Shown: one piece after another, positions 15,953 to 24,763 of the stretch
Position numbering within the stretch: position 1 is the stretch's first letter
Layout: every line of letters starts with the position of its first letter
NCBI RefSeq assembly: GCF_035917415.1
Contig: NZ_CP109073.1
Location: forward strand, 2,091,001 to 2,155,000
Direction: 5' to 3'
DNA: 64,000 bases
Source of the DNA: Streptomyces sp. NBC_01803
Lineage (GTDB): Bacteria; Actinomycetota; Actinomycetes; Streptomycetales; Streptomycetaceae
The notes under the pieces: generated by a model
Seen by the model: the letters and a program-made list of their open reading frames with translations, nothing else
The model's database searches: none
What the model was told of the DNA's origin: nothing
Position numbers and translations under genes: made by a program

Positions 15953-17437
15953 TCAGCGCTTCTCCTGGTCCAGCGGCAGGTCGAGCACCACGCGGGTGCC
16001 GCCGCCCTCGGCCGGGAGCATGTCGAACCGGCCGCCCAACTCGCCCTCCACCAGTGTCCGGACGATCTGCAGCCCCAGATTCCCGTCGCTACGCGGGTCG
16101 AACCCCTCCGGCAGGCCACGGCCGTTGTCCTGCACGGTGACCAGCAGCCGGTCCGGGTCCTTGGGCACGTCCGCCCGTTGGGCGCCCACCTCGATCGAGC
16201 CGCGCTCCCCCGCCGGGAAGGCGTGTTCCAGGGCGTTCTGGAGGACTTCGGTGAGCACCATGGACAACGGGGTCGCGGTCTCGGCGTCGAGAATCCCGAA
16301 CCGGCCGGTGCGGCGCCCCACGACCCGGCCGTCCGGGGAGAGCTCGCCCACCATGGCGATCACCCGGTCGGCGATCTCGTCGAACTCGACGTGCTCGTCC
16401 AGGTTCTGCGAGAGGGTCTCGTGCACGATGGCGATGGAGCCGACCCGGCGCACCGCCTCGTCCAGCGCGGCCCTGGCCCGGCTGTCGCCGGTCGCGCCGA
16501 TGCGCCGGGACTGGAGGCGCAGCAGCGCGGCAACAGTCTGCAGGTTGTTCTTCACCCGGTGGTGGATCTCCCGGATGGTGGCGTCCTTCGTCATCAACTC
16601 CCGCTCGCGGCGCCGCAGCTCGGTCACGTCGCGGAGCAGGATCAGGGAGCCGATGCGCTCGCCCCTGGGCTTGAGCGGGATCGCGCGGAGCTGGATGACG
16701 CAGTCCTTGCCGTCGATCTCCGCCTCTCTCGGGGCGTAGCCGCTGGCCAGCTTGACCAACGACTCGTCCACCGGGCCGCGGGTGGGGGCCAGGTCGGCGG
16801 TGGTCGGGCCCAGCGGCAGGCCGACCAGGTCGGTGGCCAGGCCCAGCCGGTGGTACGCGGACAGGGCGTTGGGGCTGGCGTACTGCACCACGCCCTCGGC
16901 GTCCAGCCGGATGAAGCCGTCCCCGACCCGTGGCGCCCGGTCCATCCCGACCTGCTGGCCGGGGAACGGGAAGGCGCCGCCGGCGATCATCTGGGCCAGG
17001 TCGGCGGCGCTCTGGAGATAGGTGAGCTCAAGCCGGCTGGGCGTGCGCACGGTCAGCAGATTGGTGTTGCGGGCGATGACGCCCAGCACTTGGCCCTCGC
17101 GGCGGACGGGGATGGACTCCACGCGCACCGGCACCTCTTCACGCCACTCGGGGTCGCCCTCGCGCACGATGCGGCCCTCGTCGAGGGCGACGTCGAGCAA
17201 CGGGCGCCGGCCGCGCGGGACGAGATGCCCGACCATGTCGTCCTGGTAGGACGTGGGGCCGGTGTTGGGCCGCATCTGCGCCACGGAGACATAGCGGGCG
17301 CCGTCGCGGGTCGGCAACCACAGCACCAGGTCCGCGAAGGACAGATCGGAGAGGAGCTGCCACTCGGAGACCAGCAGATGGAGCCACTCCAGGTCGCGTT
17401 CCCCGAGATCGGTGTGCTGGCGGACGAGGTCGTTCAT
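15953..17437 (-). CDS. PAS-containing sensor histidine kinase (HisKA_2 type)
   Basis: Soluble kinase of 494 residues. The N-terminal sensory domain (about 1-150, SEWQLLSDLSFADLVLW ... VSVAQMRPNTGPTSYQDDMVG) is the H_kinase_N type, followed by a PAS domain (about 175-275; FIRLDAEGVVQYASPNALSAYHRLG). The HisKA_2 dimerisation motif REIHHRVKNNLQTVAALLRLQSRR has the phosphoacceptor His at 292/293. The HATPase domain has VLTEVLQNALEHAF and DNGRGLPEGFDPRSDGNLGLQIVRTLV. No response regulator is adjacent, so its partner is elsewhere. The ATG at 17437 matches where relatives start (MNDLVRQHT). Orthologues lie beside wblE in Streptomyces. Confidence 0.93.
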   Translation of the reverse strand: MNDLVRQHTDLGERDLEWLHLLVSEWQLLSDLSFADLVLWLPTRDGARYVSVAQMRPNTGPTSYQDDMVGHLVPRGRRPLLDVALDEGRIVREGDPEWREEVPVRVESIPVRREGQVLGVIARNTNLLTVRTPSRLELTYLQSAADLAQMIAGGAFPFPGQQVGMDRAPRVGDGFIRLDAEGVVQYASPNALSAYHRLGLATDLVGLPLGPTTADLAPTRGPVDESLVKLASGYAPREAEIDGKDCVIQLRAIPLKPRGERIGSLILLRDVTELRRRERELMTKDATIREIHHRVKNNLQTVAALLRLQSRRIGATGDSRARAALDEAVRRVGSIAIVHETLSQNLDEHVEFDEIADRVIAMVGELSPDGRVVGRRTGRFGILDAETATPLSMVLTEVLQNALEHAFPAGERGSIEVGAQRADVPKDPDRLLVTVQDNGRGLPEGFDPRSDGNLGLQIVRTLVEGELGGRFDMLPAEGGGTRVVLDLPLDQEKR

Positions 17438-17815
17438 TGAGGGCACATCCGCGAGCTTACCGGGGGCGGCCGTCGGCGGTCCCGTACTACAAGAGTCGAT
17501 GACGTAGGGGTAAATACGTCGGGAACCGCGTTCAGAGCATGGACACACCGCGCGGATGAGGTCCAGAATGAGAGGCGGACACAGCACTTCTGCTCTCCCC
17601 GCACAGGAGAGCAGAGCGAGGTCCCGAGACGCTCTCTGCCCTGACGGCGTCCCGGGCCCGCAAGTCGCTCCGGGCTGCGGTGCCGAGAGGGTTGAGGGTC
17701 CCTCCCCGGCGCCGCGGCCCGTGGGTGCTTCCGGGGGTGTTTTCCCGCGGTACCGCGCCACCGGCCCCGCGCCACCGCCACCGCCACCGAGCGCTGTCCG
17801 GTCGGCGTTGTCCGG
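17438..17815 (-). promoter_or_regulatory. Upstream region of the sensor kinase with inverted repeat
   Basis: A 378-base gene-free stretch. Close to the kinase start it holds GACGTA (17501-17506) and TACGTC (17515-17520), a perfect 6-bp inverted repeat with an 8-bp spacer, inside an AT-richer segment likely to contain the kinase promoter. The distal part, adjacent to the SIS gene stop, is GC-rich with no recognisable element. Confidence 0.45.
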
Positions 17816-18868
17816 TCAGCGGGTCTCCGTCACCTTCGCCAGCGCCCTGGGGGCGTCCGGGTCCTGGCCCCGCGCGAGGGTCACCTCGTAGGCGAGAAGC
17901 TGGAGCGGCATGATCTCCAAGATCGGCTGGACCTCCTCGGGAACGCCCGCGGTGGGCAGCGCGAACCCCGCGGAGGCCGCCGCCACCTCGGCGCGCGGCC
18001 CGATCACCACCAGGTCGGCGCCCCGGTCGCGGAGCCGGTCCAGCACGGGCCGCAGCGCCTCACCGCCCCGGCCGGCCGCGACGATCGCGATCACCGGCGA
18101 GACGTTGTCGACCATGGCCAGCGGGCCGTGCAGCAGATCGGCGCCCGAGTAGGCCAGGGCCGGGATGTAGCTGGTCTCCATCAGCTTCAGCGCCGCCTCC
18201 TTGGCGGTCGGGTAGCCGTAGCCGCGCGAGGTGAGGACCATCCGCTCGGCGAACCGGTAGCGGGCGGAAAGCCGCCGGATCTCCGCCTGGCGGGCCAGGA
18301 CGGCCTCGGCCCGGGCGGGCAGGGCCGCGGCGGCGGGCACCCCGTCGCCGCCGCGCAGGCCCTCGACCAGCAGGTAGAGGGCGAGCAGCTCGGCGGTGTA
18401 GGTCTTGGTCGCCGGCAGCGCCCGTTCCGGCCCGGCCAGCACGTCGATGTGGTGCTCGGCGGACCGCGCGAGCGCGGAGTCCGCGCTGTTGGTCACGGCC
18501 AGGGTGATCGCGCCGGCCGCGCGGGCGGCCGTGGTGGAGGCCACCAGGTCGGGCGAGCCGCCGGACTGGCTGACCGCGATGACCAGGCAGTCGGTGAGGT
18601 CCGGGGTGGCGCCGTAGGCGGTCGTGGTGGACATGGAGGTGAGGCCGCACGGCTTGCCGAGCAGGATCTCGATCAGGTACTTGGCGTACAGGGCCGCGTG
18701 GTCCGAGGAGCCCCGCCCGGTCAGCAGGACGAAGCGCGGGCCGCGGGCCGCGATCCGCGCGGCGACCGCGCGGATGCGGGGGGCACCCTCGGTGAGCAGG
18801 CGGCGGAGCACCGCGGGCTGCTCGGCCATCTCGCCGGACATCAGCCGTCCCGGCTGCGTGGCGGACAT
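17816..18868 (-). CDS. Double-SIS-domain sugar isomerase/deaminase
   Basis: Protein of 350 residues with two SIS domains, like the isomerase half of GlmS and NagB-II/AgaS-type enzymes. The first domain has FVLLTGRGSSDHAALYAKYLIE and the phosphosugar-binding loop VIAVSQSGGSPDLV; the second has MVLTSRGYGYPTAKEAALKLMETSYIPALAYSGADLLHGPLAMV. It probably converts glucosamine-6-phosphate (or N-acetylated analogue) to fructose-6-phosphate, completing use of sugars imported by DasABC. It lies 13 bases after dasD on the same strand. S. coelicolor is remembered to carry nagB at this place, so a different deaminase family may fill the same role. Confidence 0.85.
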   Translation of the reverse strand: MSATQPGRLMSGEMAEQPAVLRRLLTEGAPRIRAVAARIAARGPRFVLLTGRGSSDHAALYAKYLIEILLGKPCGLTSMSTTTAYGATPDLTDCLVIAVSQSGGSPDLVASTTAARAAGAITLAVTNSADSALARSAEHHIDVLAGPERALPATKTYTAELLALYLLVEGLRGGDGVPAAAALPARAEAVLARQAEIRRLSARYRFAERMVLTSRGYGYPTAKEAALKLMETSYIPALAYSGADLLHGPLAMVDNVSPVIAIVAAGRGGEALRPVLDRLRDRGADLVVIGPRAEVAAASAGFALPTAGVPEEVQPILEIMPLQLLAYEVTLARGQDPDAPRALAKVTETR

Positions 18869-18881
18869 GGTTCGGTGCCTC

Positions 18882-20462
18882 CTAGGGCTGGGTGGGGAGC
18901 TGTCCCGTGATGACCTCGGCGGCGGCCCGGCCGCAGACGCGGGCGGCGCCGTGGGTCGCGATGTGCAGGCCGCCGACGGGCGGCGCGTGCGGCACGCCCA
19001 TCTCGACGACGGTCGCGCCGGGGCGGGCGGCGATCAGCGCGTCGAGCGCGGCGGCCATCCAGGGGTGGCGGTGGACGTCGCGGACCACGACGACCAGGGG
19101 CCGGTCCCCCGCGGCGTCCAGCAGATGGGCGGCGAGCGCGTCCGTGCCGCCGCGGTCGGCGTCGCCCCTGGCGAACGTGCCGGTGCGGGTGCCCGGCAGC
19201 AGCCGGGCCAGCTCGGCGCCGACGCCCCAGGGGGTGTCCTCGCCGGCCGCGCTGTTGGCCACCGGGGTGAGAACGGCCACGTAGGGGGCGACGGCCGGCG
19301 GCTCGTACGGGCCCGCGCCGGGACCGGGCGTGACGCGCAGCGCGCGGCGGGCGGCGGTCAGACCGATGTCACCGGCCGCCGGCCCGCCGGCCCGCCCGTC
19401 GGCCCCCGAGTCGTTCCGGGCCTTCCGGCGGGCCTCGGCGGTCCAGCGGGCCAGGGCGCGCACCCGTTCGGCGGCGTCGTGCAGCCGATCCTCGGCCAGC
19501 TCGCCCGCGCGCACGGCCCGGACCAGGGCATCGCGCAGGCGCAGCACCTCGGCCTCGTCGGAGGGGGTGCCGCCGACGCAGACCGCGTCGACCCCGGCGG
19601 CGACGGCCAGGACGCAGCCGTGGTCCAGGCCGTAGGTGTCGGCGACGGCCCGCATCTCGATGGCGTCGGAGAAGATCAACCCCTCGAAGCCGAGGCCCCC
19701 GGCACTTACCGGGGCGCGCAGCAGGCCGGTGAGCACGGCCGGGCTGAGGGTGCCGGGCCGGTCGGCGTCGAGGGCGGGCAGCAGGATGTGCGCGCTCATG
19801 ACCGACCGGGCGCCGGCCGCGATGGCGGCCTTGAACGGCACCAGCTCGCGGCTGTGGAGAGTGTCCAGGTCGATGTCCACGCGGGGCAGCGCGAGATGGG
19901 AGTCGACGCTGGTGTTGCCGTGGCCGGGGAAGTGCTTGACGCAGGCGGCGACGCCCGCGCTCTGCAGACCCGTGACGTAGGCGACGGTGTGGCGGGCGAC
20001 CAGCGCCGGGTCGTCGCCGAAGGAACGGACGCCGATCACCGGATTGCGGGGGTCGGTGTTGATGTCGGCGGAGGGCGCCCAGTTGAGGGTGACGCCGACC
20101 GCCGCGAGCCGGCGCCCCAGCTCGGCGGCGACGGCCCGGGTCAGCTCCGGGTCGTCCACGCTGCCGAGCGCGTGGTTGCCGGGGAACGAGGACCCGCCGT
20201 GCACCTCCAGCCGGGTCACGTCGCCGCCCTCCTCGTCGATCGCGACCAGCACATCGGGCCTGGCCTGGCGCAACTGCGCGGTGAGTCCGGCCAGTTGTTC
20301 GAGCGAGACGACGTTCCGCCCGAAGAGGCCGACGCCGGTCATCCCGTTCCGCAACTGCCGCGGCAGCCAGGCCGGGGCGGTGGTGGTGCCGGCGAACGTC
20401 GGCTGGAGGACGGCGAGGGCGTCCCGGGTCAGGGTGTCGGAGGTGTGCGCGGCGATCGTCAT
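18882..20462 (-). CDS. dasD: Glycoside hydrolase family 3 beta-N-acetylglucosaminidase (DasD-like)
   Basis: Protein of 526 residues without a signal peptide, so cytoplasmic. The GH3 (NagZ-like) barrel has AIDEEGGDVTRLE, NWAPSADINTDPRNPVIGVRSFG, the catalytic dyad loop CVKHFPGHGNTSVDSH and SAHILLPALD, plus IFSDAIEM. A C-terminal extension of about 170 residues forms a second alpha/beta domain. It should cleave imported N,N'-diacetylchitobiose or other GlcNAc oligomers to monomers. It begins 9 bases after dasC and precedes the SIS gene, consistent with one das operon. Confidence 0.88.
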   Translation of the reverse strand: MTIAAHTSDTLTRDALAVLQPTFAGTTTAPAWLPRQLRNGMTGVGLFGRNVVSLEQLAGLTAQLRQARPDVLVAIDEEGGDVTRLEVHGGSSFPGNHALGSVDDPELTRAVAAELGRRLAAVGVTLNWAPSADINTDPRNPVIGVRSFGDDPALVARHTVAYVTGLQSAGVAACVKHFPGHGNTSVDSHLALPRVDIDLDTLHSRELVPFKAAIAAGARSVMSAHILLPALDADRPGTLSPAVLTGLLRAPVSAGGLGFEGLIFSDAIEMRAVADTYGLDHGCVLAVAAGVDAVCVGGTPSDEAEVLRLRDALVRAVRAGELAEDRLHDAAERVRALARWTAEARRKARNDSGADGRAGGPAAGDIGLTAARRALRVTPGPGAGPYEPPAVAPYVAVLTPVANSAAGEDTPWGVGAELARLLPGTRTGTFARGDADRGGTDALAAHLLDAAGDRPLVVVVRDVHRHPWMAAALDALIAARPGATVVEMGVPHAPPVGGLHIATHGAARVCGRAAAEVITGQLPTQP

Positions 20463-20471
20463 GGGCGGGCG

Positions 20472-21290
20472 CTATCCCTTCACGGCACCCGCGGCCATAC
20501 CGCCGGTGACCCGTCGCTGGAGGATGAGGAAGACGAGCAGCACCGGGACGGTGAACAGGGAGGAGGCCGCCATCGTCGCGCCCCAGTCGTTGCCGAAGTT
20601 CGTCTGGAACTGGGTGAGCCACAGCGGCAGCGTGGCCTTGTCCGGCGCCTTGTTGAGCACGAGGACCATGGCGTATTCGTTCCACGCCAGGATGAAGCCG
20701 AACAGTGAGGTCGCCATCAGGCCGGGGGCGAGCAGCGGGAAGATGACGCGGAAGAACGCCTGGGCGCGGTCGCAGCCGTCGATCATCGCGGACTCCTCCA
20801 GCTCCCTGGGCACGGCGGCGATGAAGCCGCGCAGCGTCCAGATGGTGAAGGGGAGCGCCATCACGAAGTAGACGAGAGTGAGGAAGCCCAGGCTGTTGAG
20901 GGCCTCCAGGTCGCGGGCGTTGAGATACACCACGATGATGAGGATTTCCCATGGCGCCATCTGGGCCGTCATCACGGCCAGCACCATGCCGCGGCGCCCG
21001 CGGAACCGCATCCGCGCGAGGGCGTAGCTCGCCGCCAGCGCCACCGCCAGGGCCAGCAGGACGGCGCCGGCGGTCACCATGAGGCTGTTGCCGACATAGG
21101 TCCAGAACAGGTCCACACCGGTGGCGGTGGTGTAGTGCTCAAAGGTGGGCGTGAAGAGGAAGACCGGATCCTTCGTCAGCACCTCGGAGTTGCTCTTGAA
21201 GGAGGTGACGAACATCCAGTACACGGGAAAGAGGAACAGCGCGGACAGCACCAGCGCCGTCGCGTTCAGCCAGGGTTTCCGCGTCTTCAT
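20472..21290 (-). CDS. dasC: Chitobiose ABC transporter permease DasC
   Basis: Membrane permease of 272 residues with six hydrophobic segments and the EAA loop RELEESAMIDGCDRAQAFFRVIFPLLAPGL typical of sugar (CUT1) importers. Its ATG overlaps the dasB stop (ATGA at 21287-21290). It pairs with DasB to carry sugar delivered by the DasA binding protein; the ATPase is not encoded here, consistent with the shared MsiK ATPase used by Streptomyces sugar importers (inference). Confidence 0.93.
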   Translation of the reverse strand: MKTRKPWLNATALVLSALFLFPVYWMFVTSFKSNSEVLTKDPVFLFTPTFEHYTTATGVDLFWTYVGNSLMVTAGAVLLALAVALAASYALARMRFRGRRGMVLAVMTAQMAPWEILIIVVYLNARDLEALNSLGFLTLVYFVMALPFTIWTLRGFIAAVPRELEESAMIDGCDRAQAFFRVIFPLLAPGLMATSLFGFILAWNEYAMVLVLNKAPDKATLPLWLTQFQTNFGNDWGATMAASSLFTVPVLLVFLILQRRVTGGMAAGAVKG

Positions 21291-22267
21291 GACTGCTCCT
21301 GCTCCTTCTCCTGCTTGAGGATCAGGCGGAAGTAGAAGGACATGGCGATCAGGAGGATGACCAGGGTCAGCACGGAGATCGTGGCGGCCGTGCCGTACTG
21401 GTTCTGCCCCATGCCCTCCATGTAGGCCATCACGGGCAGGGTCTCCGACTCGCGGTCGGGGCCGCCGCCGTTCATGGCGTAGATCTGGGTGAACGCCTTG
21501 AAGACCCAGATGATCTCCAGGAACGTGGTGATCAGGAAGAACGGGCGCATGATCGGCGCGGTGATGGACCAGAAGATCCGCCAGTCGGAGGCGCCGTCCA
21601 CCCGCGCGGCCTCGTAGACCTCGCCGCTGATGGTGGTCAGCCCGGCGTAGAGGTTGAGCGCGACGAACGGCACGGACGCCCAGACGATCAGCGCGGTGAC
21701 GATGGCGAGTGTGGAGGTGCCGGTGGCGAACCAGTTGTGCTGGTCGTAGCCGGCGAAGCCGAGGCCGCGCATCGCCCAGTTGGCGACGCCGAACTGGGTG
21801 TCGAACAGCCACTGGAAGACGGTGGTGCTGGCGATGACGGGCATCGCCCAGGCGGCCACCAGCGCGACGGACAGCAGCAGCCGCGTCTTCCGGCCGAGGG
21901 CGCCCAGGAGCAGGCCGATCAGGGTGCCGATGACCATGATCAACAGCACGTTGACGGCCATGAAGACGAAGGTCCTGACGACCGAGTCCCAGAACCGCTC
22001 GTTCTCCACGACGGCGCGGTAGTTGTCCAGGCCGGTCCACTCGGTGGTCCGGGAGATGAGCTGGCGACGGCCGAACTCCTGGAGGGAGATGAGGACGTTG
22101 CGGACGAGCGCGTAGCCGAGGACCGCGAGCATGGCCGCGACCGCCGGCGCGATCAGCAGGTACGGCACCCAGCCGGTCGGCACGCGGCGCCGCTCCGGGG
22201 GGCCTGGCGGGATGGCGGCCGGTGGGCCGGGCATCCGGGGTGGGGCTTCCTCGATGGGCACGGACAT
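21287..22267 (-). CDS. dasB: Chitobiose ABC transporter permease DasB
   Basis: Membrane permease of 326 residues with a Pro-rich cytoplasmic N-terminus (about 30 residues) and six membrane segments. The EAA loop is GEVYEAARVDGASDWRIFWSITAPIMRPFF and the C-terminal part VMAYMEGMGQNQYGTAATISVLTLV is typical of CUT1 MalF-like permeases. It is followed by dasC with a 4-bp overlap. A hairpin separates it from dasA, which may lower permease expression relative to the binding protein. Confidence 0.93.
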   Translation of the reverse strand: MSVPIEEAPPRMPGPPAAIPPGPPERRRVPTGWVPYLLIAPAVAAMLAVLGYALVRNVLISLQEFGRRQLISRTTEWTGLDNYRAVVENERFWDSVVRTFVFMAVNVLLIMVIGTLIGLLLGALGRKTRLLLSVALVAAWAMPVIASTTVFQWLFDTQFGVANWAMRGLGFAGYDQHNWFATGTSTLAIVTALIVWASVPFVALNLYAGLTTISGEVYEAARVDGASDWRIFWSITAPIMRPFFLITTFLEIIWVFKAFTQIYAMNGGGPDRESETLPVMAYMEGMGQNQYGTAATISVLTLVILLIAMSFYFRLILKQEKEQEQS

Positions 22268-22296
22268 GCGGGTGGATTCCTCCGCGGGGGAACGGA

Positions 22297-22328
22297 GGGT
22301 GCCGCCGGACGGTGGGGCGGCGGCACCC
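22297..22328 (-). terminator. Intra-operon hairpin between dasA and dasB
   Basis: Perfect 10-bp stem (GGGTGCCGCC at 22297-22306 with GGCGGCACCC at 22319-22328) in the 73-base dasA-dasB gap. Such hairpins often stabilise the upstream mRNA or attenuate read-through, giving excess binding protein. Confidence 0.6.
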
Positions 22329-22340
22329 CGGGGACGCGGG

Positions 22341-23600
22341 CTATTCGCGGTTGATGCGGGTGGTGATCTCCGCGTCGGCCTCCTCGGCGGCGGACCGGTA
22401 GTCGTCGCCGTTGAGGGCCTTGGTCATCAGCTCCTTGATGGGGTTGGGCTGCGCCTCGACGTTGGCCCAGCCGGTGGTGAGCGGCGGCAGGAAGCCGACG
22501 CCGGCGGACCGGACCATGGCCTCGGCGAAGCTGCCGGCCCCGGGCTCGGCGGTGACGTCGGTGCGGCCGGGTACCACGCCGTCGCCGTTGGCGTCGACGT
22601 ACTTCTGCGCCCACTCCCGGGAGGTGGCCATCCGCAGCCACTCGGTGGCCAGCTCCCGGTCACCGGCCCGCTCGGAGACGGCGAGGTTGGAGCCGCCGAG
22701 GAAGACGTGGCCGAGCTCGTCGGCGGTCTTGCCGGGGATCGGGAAGTAGCCGAAGTCGGCCTCGCCGCCCTGCTCCTCGATGGCGTCGACGGCGCCGCCC
22801 GCCTCCCAGCCCAGGCCGATCCAGGAGGCGACCTCCTGGTTGGGCACGACATCGGTCGACTGCTGCGGGGACGCCTCGTCGTTGTCGGTCGGGGAGTCGG
22901 AGAACGACTGGAGCTCGCGGTAGAAGTCCATGCCGGCCTCGCCCTCGGGCGTGGCCAGGGCGCCGGTCCACTCGTCGCCGTCCTCGACGGCGAAGGAGCC
23001 GCCCTCGTCGGCGATGAAGCCGCCCAGCACGTAGTAGCTCTGTCCGGGCAGGTAGAGGGGCTCGGCGTCGGTGTTCTCGTCGATCAGCTCCAGGGCCTCG
23101 ATCCACTCCTCGCGGGTGGTGGGCACCTCGGCGCCGGCCTCGGCCCAGACGCCCTTGTCGTAGATGACGACGCGGTTGGCGCCGTACCACGGCACGGCGT
23201 AGAGGGTGTCGTCCACCTCGGCGGAGGCGAGCATGTTCGCCGCCCAGGGCTCGTCGGCGAGCTCTTCGAGGTCGGCCAGGCCGCCGGTGTTGGCGTAGCC
23301 GACGGTCTGGGTGTTGCCGATCTCCAGCACGTCGACGGTGCCGTCCTCGGACAGGGCCGTGGTGACCCGGTCCTGGATGCCGTCCCACTGCTGGATCTCG
23401 ACGTCGACCTCGACTCCGTGCTCCGCCTCGAACGCGGCGTTGAGCTCGTCGAGCCACGCCTGCGGGGCGGAGCCGTCCATCAGCCAGACAGTGATGGAGC
23501 CGGCGCCGCCGCCCCCACCGCCGCCGCCGTCGGAGCCGCAGGCGGCCACGGTGGCCGTCAGCGCCGCCGCGCCGATGGCGGCGATCAGCTTGCGCTTCAC
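22341..23600 (-). CDS. dasA: Chitobiose-binding lipoprotein DasA
   Basis: Extracellular solute-binding protein of 419 residues (family 1). The signal MKRKLIAAIGAAALTATVAACGSDGGG has the lipobox cysteine at about residue 21 and a Gly-rich linker. The mature domain shows ITVWLMDGSAPQAWLDELNAAFEAEHGVEVDVEIQQWDGIQDRVTTAL and DVLEIGNTQTVGYANTGGLADL. GTG 23600 follows GGAGGGTGAA. It would bind N,N'-diacetylchitobiose at the cell surface. Upstream are two dre-like operators and then the divergent dasR gene. Confidence 0.94.
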   Translation of the reverse strand: MKRKLIAAIGAAALTATVAACGSDGGGGGGGGAGSITVWLMDGSAPQAWLDELNAAFEAEHGVEVDVEIQQWDGIQDRVTTALSEDGTVDVLEIGNTQTVGYANTGGLADLEELADEPWAANMLASAEVDDTLYAVPWYGANRVVIYDKGVWAEAGAEVPTTREEWIEALELIDENTDAEPLYLPGQSYYVLGGFIADEGGSFAVEDGDEWTGALATPEGEAGMDFYRELQSFSDSPTDNDEASPQQSTDVVPNQEVASWIGLGWEAGGAVDAIEEQGGEADFGYFPIPGKTADELGHVFLGGSNLAVSERAGDRELATEWLRMATSREWAQKYVDANGDGVVPGRTDVTAEPGAGSFAEAMVRSAGVGFLPPLTTGWANVEAQPNPIKELMTKALNGDDYRSAAEEADAEITTRINRE

Positions 23601-23672
23601 TTCACCCTCCTCACAAGGGCCGGCCCCCTCACTCGTGGCCCGGGGGCGGCCGTTACGCTCATGGTGTGGACA

Positions 23673-23688
23673 AGAGGTGTAGACCAGT
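23673..23688. promoter_or_regulatory. DasR-responsive element 1 (dre-like)
   Basis: AGAGGTGTAGACCAGT closely matches the remembered dre consensus ACTGGTCTAGACCACT, in the dasA-dasR intergenic region about 73 bases before the dasA start. Confidence 0.75.
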
Positions 23689-23698
23689 TGAAGCGGAG

Positions 23699-23714
23699 CT
23701 TGGACTAGACCAAG
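23699..23714. promoter_or_regulatory. DasR-responsive element 2 (dre-like)
   Basis: CTTGGACTAGACCAAG, a near-palindrome with the dre core and perfect CTTGG/CCAAG arms, centred 26 bp from the first site so both face roughly the same DNA side (2.5 turns). It supports double-site DasR repression of dasA. Confidence 0.75.
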
Positions 23715-23808
23715 TGGGGGTGTCAAGGGTCCACGAGCGGGGGCGGCCGTCCGTTACCGGACCGACATCTGTCCGGCGCCGCCGCCGTCCTTACGCCCAT
23801 GTCACGAT

Positions 23809-24681
23809 GTGAGCCGCGATGTCTCGGAGGAGCCGGTGACGGGAGAACGGAACAAGTCGGGAAGGCGGGCCATGGCCGCGGACGGGGGAGCGACGACCAA
23901 CGGCCCGGCCGGCCAGGGACCCGAGGCGGCGGACCGCGGTCGCACCGCCCGCGTCCCGAAGTACTACCGGCTCAAGCGGCATCTGCTGGAGATGACCGAG
24001 ACCCTGCCGCCGGGCACGCCCGTGCCGCCGGAGCGGACGCTGGCCACCGAGTTCGATACCTCGCGCACCACCGTCCGCCAGGCCCTCCAGGAGCTGGTCG
24101 TCGAGGGGCGCCTGGAGCGCATCCAGGGCAAGGGCACCTTTGTCGCCAAGCCGAAGGTCTCCCAGTCCCTCCAGCTCACCTCCTACACCGAGGACATGCG
24201 CGCCCAGGGCCTGGAGCCGACCTCGCAGCTCCTGGAGATCGGCTACATCACCGCCGACGAGCGGCTCAGCCGCCTGCTGGACCTGCCCGAGGGCGGCCGG
24301 GTACTGCGCATCGAGCGGCTGCGGCTGGCCAGCGGCGAGCCGATGGCGATCGAGACCACCCACCTGTCGCAGGAGCGCTTCCCCGCCCTGCGCCGCAGCC
24401 TGGTGCGGTACACCTCGCTCTACATGGCGCTGGCCGAGGTCTACGACGTCCATCTCGCCCGCGCCGAGGAGACCATCGAGACCTCGCTGGCCAACCCGCG
24501 CGAGGCCGGGCTGCTCGGCACGGATGTGGGCCTGCCGATGCTGATGCTCTCCCGGCACTCGCGGGACACCCGGGGCGAGCCCGTGGAGTGGGTGCGCTCG
24601 GTGTACCGGGGCGACCGGTACAAGTTCGTGGCGAATCTGGAGCGGCCCCACCCCACCCGTCCGGCCGACCCGGCGGGGTAG
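23809..24681 (+). CDS. dasR: GntR/HutC family global regulator DasR
   Basis: Protein of 290 residues. The winged helix (about 48-118) reads [69 protein letters not shown]; the UTRA effector domain follows ([31 protein letters not shown] ... [18 protein letters not shown]). It matches remembered S. coelicolor DasR almost throughout, with a longer Gly-rich N-terminus. DasR represses chitin/GlcNAc genes and links nutrition to development and antibiotics, released by GlcN-6-P. The GTG at 23809 aligns with the DasR start, although no clear Shine-Dalgarno is seen. Confidence 0.95.
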   Translation: MSRDVSEEPVTGERNKSGRRAMAADGGATTNGPAGQGPEAADRGRTARVPKYYRLKRHLLEMTETLPPGTPVPPERTLATEFDTSRTTVRQALQELVVEGRLERIQGKGTFVAKPKVSQSLQLTSYTEDMRAQGLEPTSQLLEIGYITADERLSRLLDLPEGGRVLRIERLRLASGEPMAIETTHLSQERFPALRRSLVRYTSLYMALAEVYDVHLARAEETIETSLANPREAGLLGTDVGLPMLMLSRHSRDTRGEPVEWVRSVYRGDRYKFVANLERPHPTRPADPAG

Positions 24682-24763
24682 CCCTCACGGCCCCATGGTC
24701 ATCCGGCCGCCCAGGGCCTAGATTCCGGGCCTGTCAGTCAAGGAGGACAGGCCGGAGGACACC

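Noticed and set aside
18624..20708. 694-residue plus-strand frame over dasD
   Set aside because: Antisense shadow of a GH3 gene with intact active-site motifs.
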